Source: Microvirga sp052114605 (GTDB lineage Bacteria; Pseudomonadota; Alphaproteobacteria; Rhizobiales; Beijerinckiaceae). Taken from it: 64,000 nucleotides of DNA. The notes under the pieces were generated by a model that had not been told where the DNA came from, searched no databases, and worked only from the letters and a program-made list of their open reading frames with translations. The position numbers were made by a program, and so were the translations under genes. Shown piece after piece: positions 43,127 through 50,355 of the stretch; positions within the stretch are counted from its first letter, which is position 1, and each line of letters opens with the position of its first letter. The stretch lies in the NCBI RefSeq assembly GCF_052114605.1, contig NZ_JBFRFB010000006.1, positions 124,001 to 188,000 of the forward strand, in the 5' to 3' direction.

Positions 43127-43422
43127 GAGAAAACCCTGTCGCCCTGCTCGTCGATGATCTGCTTGCCCTTCGCAATGGCGAAGGTTGCGGCATCGTCCTT
43201 GCTGGGATGGGTCTCGGCGCGCACGAAGCGGTGTTCCTTCATGCCGCCTTCGAAATCCTTCTCGATCACGCCTGCGGTCTGGAACTGCCCCTTGGCCGGA
43301 TAAGGCGCGGGTCGGATGCGGAAGCCCTTGTACTCCACCGCTTCCGCTTGCGGCTCGGACGAGGGCGCGCCATCGTCCGAGCCGCCGAGACGAGCCCATA
43401 AACCTTTGAAGAACGAGGACAT
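43123..43422 (-). CDS. HlyU-family protein
   Basis: A 99-residue protein of the HlyU family: MSSFFKGLWARLGG at the start, then YKGFRIRPAPYPAKGQFQTAG and IEKDFEGGMKEHRFVRAETHPS. The family name comes from a haemolysin-activator annotation in Agrobacterium, distinct from the ArsR-type HlyU of Vibrio; a regulatory role is assumed but not shown. No DNA-binding motif is obvious. It stands alone, convergent with the yihY gene. Confidence 0.8.
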   Translation of the reverse strand: MSSFFKGLWARLGGSDDGAPSSEPQAEAVEYKGFRIRPAPYPAKGQFQTAGVIEKDFEGGMKEHRFVRAETHPSKDDAATFAIAKGKQIIDEQGDRVFS

Positions 43423-43607
43423 ACTGCACCTGAATGGGATGATTCGTTTGCGCAGGATATCGTTAGAGGACGGGCGCAGGTCAATCGAAGCCGATCACAA
43501 GCACCTGATCCTGCTCCCAATCCACACCTTAGCGCCTTGACGGAGGCTCGATGGGTCCAACCTCTCCTGGAGGTATTATCGATCCAACCAGCATGGGATT
43601 GCATGTC

Positions 43608-43961
43608 ATGAGATATTCTCTTTCAGGCCTGCTTCTGCTTGGAGCGCTGACGACCGGAGGCTTGGCCTACGCGCATCACGGCTGGGGCAGCTACGATGCG
43701 TCGAAGGTTCTGACGGTGACCGGCCCGGTCGAGAGCGCCGCGTGGCAGAATCCGCATGTGATGATCATTGTCCGGCATGAGAACGAAAATTGGCACGCCG
43801 TTCTGGCGCCGCCTTTCCGCATGAGCGCGCGAGGCCTGCAACCCGACATGCTGAAGCCCGGCACGCAGGTAACCCTTGTAGGCTATCCCTCCACCCGCGA
43901 GGATGCCGAGTTGAGGGCAGAACGGATTACAGTCGACGGCAAGACCTTCGAGCTGCGCTAG
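43608..43961 (+). CDS. DUF6152 family exported protein
   Basis: A 117-residue secreted protein. A signal peptide spans about residues 1-22 (SLSGLLLLGALTTGGLAYAHH), and the mature part opens with HHGWGSYDASKVLTVTGPV, the hallmark of DUF6152, followed by WQNPHVMIIV and an OB-fold-like beta-rich body. Function unknown; the paired histidines at the mature N-terminus could bind metal. ATGs at 43551 and 43593 are in-frame alternatives; the ATG at 43608 gives the best signal peptide. The next gene starts 7 nt later. Confidence 0.78.
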   Translation: MRYSLSGLLLLGALTTGGLAYAHHGWGSYDASKVLTVTGPVESAAWQNPHVMIIVRHENENWHAVLAPPFRMSARGLQPDMLKPGTQVTLVGYPSTREDAELRAERITVDGKTFELR

Positions 43962-43968
43962 GCCGCCG

Positions 43969-44436
43969 ATGTATCCCGATCTTCTCGCCGCGCTCGAATC
44001 GTCAGGCCTAGGCCATGCAGGCCGGCATTCCGCATGGCTCTATACAATCGCGAACCTGCTGCACGTGCTGGGCGCGGCCTTCGTGGTCGGCGGCATCGCC
44101 GTCTTCGACCTGAAGGTCCTGGCCGAGCACGGCAAGAACGCACATCAGGTTGGGCGCTATGCGATTCCGCTGGCCGCCACAGGGCTGGCGATCCAGATCC
44201 CCACAGGCTTTTTGCTGCTGGCAGTGGAGGCCCGCGCACTCGGAACCAACCCGGCCTTTTATGTGAAACTTGCCTTCCTCGCTCTGGGCCTCGTCAACGT
44301 CGCGCTCTTTCATGCGCGCTTCGGCTCGTCCTTAAGGAGCGACACCCTGCCCGCTGAAGCGCGTCTCTACGCCCTTGTTTCCCTTCTGGCCTGGATCGTC
44401 GTGCTCTTGGCGGGGCGGATGATCGCCTACCTCTAA
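43969..44436 (+). CDS. Four-helix membrane protein (unknown)
   Basis: A 155-residue protein with four predicted membrane helices (around LLHVLGAAFVVGGIAVFDL, IPLAATGLAIQIPTGFLLL, KLAFLALGLVNVALFH and LYALVSLLAWIVVLLAG). Histidines before helix 1 (HAGRHSAW) and inside it (LLHVLG) could be haem or metal ligands, like those of small cytochrome-b-like membrane proteins, but this is a guess. It directly follows the DUF6152 gene, and the pair is probably co-expressed and acts together at the membrane. Confidence 0.75.
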   Translation: MYPDLLAALESSGLGHAGRHSAWLYTIANLLHVLGAAFVVGGIAVFDLKVLAEHGKNAHQVGRYAIPLAATGLAIQIPTGFLLLAVEARALGTNPAFYVKLAFLALGLVNVALFHARFGSSLRSDTLPAEARLYALVSLLAWIVVLLAGRMIAYL

Positions 44437-44462
44437 TCGTGTTCGTTCCAGCGAGGTCTTTC

Positions 44463-45308
44463 ATGCGGTTCGTGCTGCCGCTGTTCTGCGCAAGCCTGAT
44501 CTGCTGCGGCGCGGCTCGGGCGAGTTCCGGCGCGGAAGGCGAAACCATCGAGCAGGCACTCTGCCGCCTCATCGAAGGAGCAGCGAAAGACCATCGGGTC
44601 CCCCGAGATTTCCTGACCAAACTCATCTGGCAGGAAAGCTCCTTCCGGCCCGGCGTCGTCAGCTCGGCGGGGGCGCAGGGCGTCGCGCAGTTCATGCCAG
44701 GCACCGCCAAGGAGCGCGGATTGAGCGATCCCTTCGATCCTGAACAGGCGATCCCGAAAGCAGCGGAACTCATCGCGGAGCTGTCAGGTCAGTTCGGCAA
44801 TCTGGGGCTTGCCGCAGCAGCCTATAATGGCGGTCCGGCGCGGGTGAGCGCCTGGCTGGCCGGCCGCGGACAGCTTCCCTTCGAGACAAGCCACTACGTT
44901 CTGAGGATTACCGGACGACCGGCGGAAGATTGGGCCAAGGATGTGAAGGAGGCATCGGAAGCGGCAGAGGAGAAAAAGGCCGATCCGGAAAGCTGCCATC
45001 AGGTCGTGGCCACGCTCCGCCTGCCCATGCGCGGCGAGGCTATGGAAGCGCCCTTTGCGCCTTGGGGCGTTCAGTTGGCTGGCAATTTCTCGAAAGAGCG
45101 CGCCCTCGCAAGCTTTCAGCGCGCAAGCCAATCCTATGTGTCCCTGCTGAAGGATTCGCGGCCCATGATCATCGGAACGCGCCTGCGCTATCGCGGGAGC
45201 AGAACCTTCTATCGAGTGAGGGCTCCGGCGCAGACACGGCAGATGGCGGAGGATTTATGCAGGAATATCCGCAAGCTCGGGGGCAGCTGCATCGTGCTTC
45301 CGAGCTGA
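44463..45308 (+). CDS. Lytic transglycosylase with SPOR-like tail
   Basis: A 281-residue periplasmic SLT-type lytic transglycosylase. A signal peptide (LPLFCASLICCGAARASS) is followed by the catalytic domain: catalytic Glu in LIWQESSFRPGVVSSAGAQG, then GVAQFMPGTAKERG and LAAAAYNGGPARVSAWLAG. The C-terminal part (FYRVRAPAQTRQMAEDLCRN and GGSCIVL) looks like a SPOR-type peptidoglycan-binding repeat, though I cannot confirm the fold. It cleaves glycan strands with formation of anhydromuropeptides. The ATG at 44463 is chosen over 44439 for signal-peptide fit. Confidence 0.88.
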   Translation: MRFVLPLFCASLICCGAARASSGAEGETIEQALCRLIEGAAKDHRVPRDFLTKLIWQESSFRPGVVSSAGAQGVAQFMPGTAKERGLSDPFDPEQAIPKAAELIAELSGQFGNLGLAAAAYNGGPARVSAWLAGRGQLPFETSHYVLRITGRPAEDWAKDVKEASEAAEEKKADPESCHQVVATLRLPMRGEAMEAPFAPWGVQLAGNFSKERALASFQRASQSYVSLLKDSRPMIIGTRLRYRGSRTFYRVRAPAQTRQMAEDLCRNIRKLGGSCIVLPS

Positions 45309-45316
45309 CGAAATAA

Positions 45317-45356
45317 AATGGCCTGCAGGGTGAGTGCAGGCCATTCTTATTCTTAG
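45317..45356 (+). terminator. Rho-independent terminator after the transglycosylase
   Basis: AATGGCCTGCA (45317-45327) pairs perfectly with TGCAGGCCATT (45335-45345), a 7-nt loop between, followed by a T-rich tail. It begins 8 nt after the transglycosylase stop. Confidence 0.82.
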
Positions 45357-45443
45357 AGCTGTTTCCACTTGCGTGGAAACAGCTCTCCTCTTTGTGGGAC
45401 CGCATTTTTGACGGCGAACCGGATCCACTTCGCCGAAAAATGC
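45355..45443. repeat. Two-hairpin intergenic repeat element
   Basis: First hairpin: AGAGCTGTTTCCAC (45355-45368) and GTGGAAACAGCTCT (45373-45386), perfect 14 bp with a TTGC loop. Second: GCATTTTT plus CGGCGAA (45402-45418) with TTCGCCG plus AAAAATGC (45429-45443), interrupted by two unpaired bases and a 10-nt loop containing GGATCC. Sequences of both kinds are repeated between genes in rhizobia. The element ends one base before the stop codon of the CYTH-like gene and lies between convergent genes. Confidence 0.7.
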
Positions 45444-45444
45444 T

Positions 45445-46188
45445 CTAGCGGCGCTGCGGGCGTAGCGAGCGCGCCAACTCGCGGATGACGTTGTCCTCGA
45501 TGCTGAGATTCAGATCGCTCTCGTCTTCCGCGACCTCCACATCGGTCACGACCGGAGGCGTCGGTTGGGCCGCAGGCACACCCTGCGCGGCAGGAGCGCC
45601 CTGGCTCACCTCGACTTCGGCGGAATTGCGCATCTGATGCGCAGGCGCATAGGACCGCGCGGAGCTGTAGCGGTTCTCCAGCGTATCGAGCAGACTGTTT
45701 AGCGCAGCGTTCGTCAGCGCGACATCAGGAACCTGAGGCAACCCTTCCAGCGCGATGAAGCGGTTCTGGTAGATGGTATCCGACGTGACATCAGGGCCGA
45801 ACCACGACAGAGGACGGAAATCCTTTGCCTCTTCTTCGCTCTCGAAGGAAACCGAGATCATGTCCAGAGGACCGGGCGTGACGAAGCGCGCGATTTGAAC
45901 GTCGCGGGTGCCGACGGTGAGGTGAGTCAGCAGGTAATCGAGCTTGCCGGGTGTCACATCAAGCAGCGCTTCAGCATGAGCGCGCGGCACATCCGTGCGT
46001 TCTTCCACAGGGCCGTCGGCGCCGTTCTGAAGCAGGACCAGGCTGCCTTTCTCGCCATCCACGATCACGAAGGAGCTACGGTCTGCCTGGTTCGGGAAAT
46101 GGCCCTCGGTGACGCGATTGCCCCCCCTCTCCTTACGGATCAAGCGCGCAAGGGATGAAGCAATGAGATAACGTCTGTAAGCAACCAT
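45445..46188 (-). CDS. CYTH-like domain protein
   Basis: A 247-residue soluble protein. Residues 1-170 look like a CYTH (adenylate cyclase/thiamine triphosphatase) tunnel fold: RRYLIASSLARLIRKERGG, TEGHFPNQADRSSFV, ARFVTPGPLDMISVSFESEE and YQNRFIALEGLP. The canonical N-terminal ExExK is missing, so catalysis is doubtful. Residues 190-247 are a low-complexity Ala/Pro/Val and acidic tail ending in VIRELARSLRPQRR. Function unknown; a polyphosphate-sensing or scaffold role is conceivable. No partner gene in the same direction. Confidence 0.6.
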   Translation of the reverse strand: MVAYRRYLIASSLARLIRKERGGNRVTEGHFPNQADRSSFVIVDGEKGSLVLLQNGADGPVEERTDVPRAHAEALLDVTPGKLDYLLTHLTVGTRDVQIARFVTPGPLDMISVSFESEEEAKDFRPLSWFGPDVTSDTIYQNRFIALEGLPQVPDVALTNAALNSLLDTLENRYSSARSYAPAHQMRNSAEVEVSQGAPAAQGVPAAQPTPPVVTDVEVAEDESDLNLSIEDNVIRELARSLRPQRR

Positions 46189-46283
46189 TTTATGCTCTCT
46201 GAAACAATGAGTAGAATTACTCGCTAGCTTACAGAATTCAGCGCGCTCTCGATTGCAGAATGTAGTTTCAATTCACATGAACA

Positions 46284-46309
46284 GTGTCGATTATCGCTGC
46301 AATCGACAC
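46284..46309. promoter_or_regulatory. Perfect dyad upstream of the CYTH-like gene
   Basis: GTGTCGATT (46284-46292) and AATCGACAC (46301-46309) form a 9-bp perfect inverted repeat with an 8-nt spacer, in an AT-rich 299-nt gap (46189-46487) that otherwise holds no gene. It lies about 95 nt before the CYTH-like start and could be an operator; no T-run supports a terminator. Confidence 0.4.
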
Positions 46310-46487
46310 AAAACAACATTCTGCTTCGGCGCAGCTTCCTTTCTGTCAACTTCAAGTACTCAGTGAGCGCTTATGATGGCGTTCCAAAGGCAAAGTTCAA
46401 TGGAACAAGCAATTATCGCCTGAGGATTTGCAAATGGGGTTAACTCGTTTGGCAACATCGTTCGGTGGAAGACGAATGACGTTGAGA

Positions 46488-47702
46488 TCAGACGTCGGCT
46501 GATGTGTTGAGCAATCCGCGCCACGCAAGATTGCGCATGAATGCGTGAAGGCCGAAGGTCCACGGCTCGCATTCGGAACTCGGCTTCATGCGGTTCACAA
46601 GCATTCCCAGTTCCGGCGCGGCGATCGAGACAATGTCGCCCGTCTTGTGCGTGAACCCCATCCCTACATCATCCCGATCCTTCGTGGGCGCGAACATCGT
46701 TCCGAGAAACAGCACGAAGCCGTCGGGATATTGATGATGAGGCCCAAGTGTCTGCGCCACCAGATCCTCCGGATCGCGGCTGATCTTCGTGATCGACGAT
46801 GCGCCTTCCAACTTGAAGCCGTCTTCACCCTCGACCGTCAGCGTCACCGTCGTCCGGCGCACGTCGTCGAGCGAGAAGCTGGCGTCGAAGAAGCGGATGA
46901 ACGGGCCGAGTGAGCAAGAGGCGTTGTTATCCTTGGCCTTTGAGAGCAGCAGGGCGGAACGCCCTTCGAAATCGCGCAGGTTCACATCGTTGCCGAGGGT
47001 TGCGCCGACGATCCTCCCATCGGCGGTCACGACCACCACAACTTCCGGCTCGGGATTGTTCCAGGTGGATTTAGGATGCAGGCCCGCATCCATGAACGCG
47101 CCGACGGCGGACATAGTGGGAGCTTTCGTGAACACCTCCGCATCCGGCCCGATACCCACTTCGAGATACTGACTCCAGGCGCCTTGCGCCATCAGCACCT
47201 TCTTCAGCTCCATCGCCTCGGGGGACCCTGGCTTCAGGCGGCTGAGATCGTCACCGACGAGACGAAGGACCTCGGCGCGAATGGCCGCCGCTGCACTGGC
47301 ATCGCCGCGCGCCCTCTCCTCGATGACGCGCTCCAGCATGGAAACGGCGAAGGTCACGCCCGCAGCCTTGACGACCTGCAGATCGACCGGTGCCAGAAGC
47401 CACGGCTTCGATGAATCGCGGCGGTCGCCGGGTGTGTTCGCGATGATCTCTGCAAGGGAAGCAATCCACTCCCCCCTGGCTTCCTTGAGCGCCTGCGCCG
47501 GATTGGGAAGCGCCGCCAGCTCGCTCATGGTGGGATGAAGCGCCGAGATGTCGAAAACGCCATCCTCGCGGATCGCGACGACGCATGGCCCGATTTCAGG
47601 ACGCCAGACGCGCCCCGCGAGCGCCCCGCGATAGCCATCGGCAGGCAGGATCTCAGCGGCATTGTGAACGGAGAGGTCTCTCACAGGCGGGCTCCCTTGC
47701 AT
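46488..47702 (-). CDS. Fumarylacetoacetate hydrolase-family protein
   Basis: A 404-residue member of the FAH superfamily, whose enzymes hydrolyse or isomerise 2-keto-enol acids with a divalent metal. The N-terminal part resembles the oligomerisation domain (ALAGRVWRPEIGPCVVAIREDG), and the catalytic half has metal-ligand-like EPEVVVVVTADGRIVGATLGNDVNLRDFEGRSAL and VLFLGTMFAPTKDRD. The substrate is not evident. The ATG at 47702 (MQGSPPVRDLS) is chosen; the open frame to 48137 covers the Pro-rich gene antisense and is not natural-looking. Confidence 0.82.
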   Translation of the reverse strand: MQGSPPVRDLSVHNAAEILPADGYRGALAGRVWRPEIGPCVVAIREDGVFDISALHPTMSELAALPNPAQALKEARGEWIASLAEIIANTPGDRRDSSKPWLLAPVDLQVVKAAGVTFAVSMLERVIEERARGDASAAAAIRAEVLRLVGDDLSRLKPGSPEAMELKKVLMAQGAWSQYLEVGIGPDAEVFTKAPTMSAVGAFMDAGLHPKSTWNNPEPEVVVVVTADGRIVGATLGNDVNLRDFEGRSALLLSKAKDNNASCSLGPFIRFFDASFSLDDVRRTTVTLTVEGEDGFKLEGASSITKISRDPEDLVAQTLGPHHQYPDGFVLFLGTMFAPTKDRDDVGMGFTHKTGDIVSIAAPELGMLVNRMKPSSECEPWTFGLHAFMRNLAWRGLLNTSADV

Positions 47703-47785
47703 GGGGCGTGCCGCCCCTCTTTGGCCGCCACTATAGCGGCCCTGGTCATGGGGCCTATAGGGAAAAGGGCGGAACCGACCCGCTC

Positions 47786-47811
47786 GGAACAATCCTTCCT
47801 CGTCCTCCGTT
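47786..47811 (+). promoter_or_regulatory. EcfG-type promoter, full consensus
   Basis: GGAAC (47786-47790), 17-nt spacer, CGTT (47808-47811): a full match to the alphaproteobacterial EcfG general-stress consensus. It stands 68 nt upstream of the ATG of the proline-rich 72-residue protein and reads towards it and the LOG and chromate-transporter genes. Confidence 0.65.
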
Positions 47812-47879
47812 GCGCCCATGATCCCCATGTTGCGGATTCCTTCGCATCGCCACTGAGCTCCAAGAAAGGATGCCGGCCC

Positions 47880-48098
47880 ATGTCCGACACCCCGAACCCC
47901 ACGCCTCCGCAGCCCGACGTGCCGAACCCCGCGCCGCAGCCCGTGTACCCCGATCCAGGCCCTGCAGGCATCCCCAATCCGGGCGAGCCCTTGGGCGTTC
48001 CGCCGACCATACCGAGCGAATCGCCGAGCCCGGCGGAACCCGTGGGCATCCCACCCGCCGGTCCCCAGGAAATCCCGACAAACCCGGCAGGCTCTTAA
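47880..48098 (+). CDS. Proline-rich small protein (72 aa)
   Basis: A 72-residue hydrophilic protein in which about a third of residues are proline. It consists of degenerate P-x-x-P and NP/DP units such as VPNPAPQPVYPDPGPAG and PPTIPSESPSPAEPVG. There is no signal peptide, cysteine or membrane helix, so it is probably cytoplasmic and unfolded. AAAGGA lies 9 nt before the ATG, and a consensus EcfG-type promoter lies further upstream, both supporting a real gene. Function unknown. It precedes the LOG-family gene by 53 nt. Confidence 0.7.
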   Translation: MSDTPNPTPPQPDVPNPAPQPVYPDPGPAGIPNPGEPLGVPPTIPSESPSPAEPVGIPPAGPQEIPTNPAGS

Positions 48099-48124
48099 CC
48101 GAAGCCTCAAGATGTGCTTTGTGC

Positions 48125-48150
48125 GGGAGAGGATCACAGGAGCCTCTCCC
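48125..48150 (+). promoter_or_regulatory. Hairpin with the ribosome-binding site in its loop
   Basis: GGGAGAGG (48125-48132) and CCTCTCCC (48143-48150) form a perfect 8-bp stem whose 10-nt loop ATCACAGGAG holds the AGGAG ribosome-binding site of the gene starting at 48152. The stem abuts the start codon, so it may present or restrict the site. Confidence 0.5.
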
Positions 48151-48151
48151 G

Positions 48152-48946
48152 ATGGATAACGGCAAGCCTTCGAACGCGGCGATCACGGCTTCGGCCTCCT
48201 ATCGCCTCGCCGCCCTGGATCAGGACTTCCTGCTGGGCGACACCATGCGTGGCGTCCGTTTCCAGCTGGAATATGCCAAGGCGGAAGAAAGCCTGCGCAT
48301 CTGGGGTGTCCGCTCGACCATCGTCGTATTCGGCAGCGCGCGCATCCGCGAGAGCGGACCTGGCAGGCACCCATACTGGTATGAACAGGCCCGCGCCTTC
48401 GGCGCCATTGCCTCCCAAAGAGGCGGCGCGCTGAAAGTGGATAGCGGCCTGCGGGACAACGTGATCGCAACAGGCGGCGGCCCCGGCATCATGGAAGCCG
48501 CCAACAGAGGTGCTTTCGACGTCGGCGCGCCCTCCATCGGCTTCAACATCACCCTGCCGCACGAGCAGGAGCCGAATCCGTATTCGACACCCGAACTGAC
48601 CTTCCGCTTTCACTACTTCGCCATGCGCAAAATGCACCTCGCCATGCGCGCCAATGCCCTCGTGGTCTTTCCTGGTGGGTTCGGGACCCTCGACGAATTG
48701 TTCGAGCTCCTGACACTTCGTCAGACCGGGAAAGTGCCATCGCTGCCCATCGTGCTGTTCGACAAGGCCTATTGGCAATCTGTGATCAAGTTCGATGCCC
48801 TGCTCGAGCACGGCATGGTCAGCGAGGCAGATCGTAGCCTCGTTCATTTCGCGGAGAGTGCAGAGGACGTCTGGACGAAGCTGGTCGAGAATGGCCTTCT
48901 CGTTCCCTCCGATATCGACCATGCCGAAGCGAAGACGGCGCCGTGA
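48152..48946 (+). CDS. LOG family (TIGR00730-like) Rossmann protein
   Basis: A 264-residue protein of the LOG/'lysine decarboxylase-like' family, whose tested members hydrolyse nucleoside 5'-monophosphates and release cytokinin-type bases. The motifs GGGPGIMEAANRGA and FPGGFGTLDELFELLTL (the PGGxGTxxE nucleotide site) are intact. About 90 extra N-terminal residues (YRLAALDQDFLLGDTMRG onwards) are typical of the longer bacterial subgroup. The ATG at 48152 is chosen as the first with a ribosome-binding site, which lies in a hairpin loop. Its stop overlaps the chrA GTG start (GTGA). Confidence 0.87.
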   Translation: MDNGKPSNAAITASASYRLAALDQDFLLGDTMRGVRFQLEYAKAEESLRIWGVRSTIVVFGSARIRESGPGRHPYWYEQARAFGAIASQRGGALKVDSGLRDNVIATGGGPGIMEAANRGAFDVGAPSIGFNITLPHEQEPNPYSTPELTFRFHYFAMRKMHLAMRANALVVFPGGFGTLDELFELLTLRQTGKVPSLPIVLFDKAYWQSVIKFDALLEHGMVSEADRSLVHFAESAEDVWTKLVENGLLVPSDIDHAEAKTAP

Positions 48947-50313
48947 GCGACGGGGAGAAACCTTCGGGGGCCCATGGGGTTTCACTTTCCGAAGCCTTCC
49001 GCACCTGGCTTCGCGTAGCCGCATTGAGCTTTGGAGGACCGGCCGGGCAGATCGCGGTGATGCACCGGATCCTCGTCGAGGAGAAGCGCTGGATTTCGGA
49101 AGCGCGGTTTTTGCATGCGCTCAATTATTGCATGCTCCTGCCAGGCCCGGAGGCGCAGCAGCTCGCCACCTATATGGGCTGGCTCATGCATCGGACGCTC
49201 GGCGGCCTGATGGCAGGGTTGCTTTTCATCCTTCCGGGCATCATCGCCATCATGGCCTTGAGCTGGATCTATGCGCTCTTCGGCAATGTCGGCCTCGTCG
49301 CAGCCCTGTTTTTCGGCTTGAAAGCAGCCGTTCTCGCCATCGTTTTCGAGGCGGTTGTCCGTATCGGCAAGCGGGCGCTCAAAAGCCGAGCCATGATCGC
49401 GATTGCAGGCGCGGCCTTCGTCGCAATCTTCTTTCTCGGAGCCCCCTTCCCTCTCATCATCCTGACGGCAGGCATCGTCGGTTTCGTTAGTGCGCGGGCA
49501 GGTGCAAGCCCGTTCATGATCGCCTCTCCGAAAGACAAGGAAGAGATGGATGATCTGCTCGGAGAGGAGCTGCCCGCCCATGCAAGGCCGAGCCTTTCCC
49601 GAAGCCTGCGGGTATCCGCTCTATGGCTGACACTCTGGCTCGTGCCCGTGGCGGCCTTGCTCATGATCCTCGGCAGGAGCGACGTCTTCAGCCAGATCGC
49701 CGTCTTCTTCTCGAAAATGGCCATGGTCACGTTCGGCGGCGCTTATGCCGTGCTGGCCTATGTGGCGCAGCAGGCTGTCGAAACCTATGGCTGGCTGCGG
49801 CCCGGCGAGATGCTGGATGGGCTTGGCATGGCCGAGACGACGCCGGGGCCCTTGATCATGGTGCTGCAGTTCGTCGGCTTCATGGCCGCCTATCGCGACC
49901 CTGGAGCGCTGAGCCCTCTCATGGCGGGAACGCTCGGAGGCCTTCTCGCCACATGGGTGACATTCGCACCCTGCTTCTTATGGATCTTTCTCGGCGCGCC
50001 TTACATCGAGATCCTGCGCGGCAACCGGGCCCTGAGCGGCGCTCTGTCGGCAATCACGGCCGCAGTGGTGGGCGTCATCCTCAACCTGGCCATCTGGTTC
50101 GGCATCCACACGATCTTCCGCGAGGTTCGCAGTGTCGAATGGGGCCCTCTCACCCTCGACATGCCTGTGTGGAGCAGCGTGCATCCATGGGCGCTTCTGC
50201 TGTCGCTCGCCGCAATGATCGCCATGTTCCGCTTCCATGTCGGAATGCTGCCGACGCTGGCGGCAACATCGGCTGCCGGTATCCTGCTTTACACGTTCGG
50301 TATCATCACTTGA
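48943..50313 (+). CDS. chrA: Chromate transporter (ChrA, two-domain)
   Basis: A 456-residue inner-membrane protein of the CHR superfamily, long-chain type, which exports chromate in tested members. Both homologous halves are visible: FGGPAGQIAVMHRILVEEKRW with YCMLLPGPEAQQLATYMGW in the first, and FGGAYAVLAYVAQQAVE with GLGMAETTPGPLIMVLQFVGF in the second. About ten hydrophobic helices are predicted. It starts with GTG in a 4-nt overlap with the LOG gene. No chrB regulator is near. Whether the substrate is chromate or sulfate-like anions cannot be told. Confidence 0.92.
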   Translation: MSDGEKPSGAHGVSLSEAFRTWLRVAALSFGGPAGQIAVMHRILVEEKRWISEARFLHALNYCMLLPGPEAQQLATYMGWLMHRTLGGLMAGLLFILPGIIAIMALSWIYALFGNVGLVAALFFGLKAAVLAIVFEAVVRIGKRALKSRAMIAIAGAAFVAIFFLGAPFPLIILTAGIVGFVSARAGASPFMIASPKDKEEMDDLLGEELPAHARPSLSRSLRVSALWLTLWLVPVAALLMILGRSDVFSQIAVFFSKMAMVTFGGAYAVLAYVAQQAVETYGWLRPGEMLDGLGMAETTPGPLIMVLQFVGFMAAYRDPGALSPLMAGTLGGLLATWVTFAPCFLWIFLGAPYIEILRGNRALSGALSAITAAVVGVILNLAIWFGIHTIFREVRSVEWGPLTLDMPVWSSVHPWALLLSLAAMIAMFRFHVGMLPTLAATSAAGILLYTFGIIT

Positions 50314-50317
50314 AATG

Positions 50318-50347
50318 GCGGAGCGAGGAAAACCCTCCTCGCCCCGC
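50318..50347. terminator. Hairpin between chrA and the convergent SDR gene
   Basis: GCGGAGCGAGGA pairs with TCCTCGCCCCGC with a single mismatch around a 6-nt loop, 5 nt after the chrA stop. There is no T-run, so it is at best a weak or Rho-assisted terminator for both directions. Confidence 0.5.
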
Positions 50348-50355
50348 AATCAGGT

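Noticed and set aside
47771..47775. An extra GGAAC a few bases before the good EcfG-type promoter
   Set aside because: No GTT-type -10 lies at 16-17 nt, so only the GGAAC at 47786 is counted.
47703..48137. An N-terminal extension of the fumarylacetoacetase-family gene upstream of 47702
   Set aside because: The extra 145 residues are Arg/Gly-rich, lack domain features and run antisense to the proline-rich gene; family-like sequence begins at 47702.
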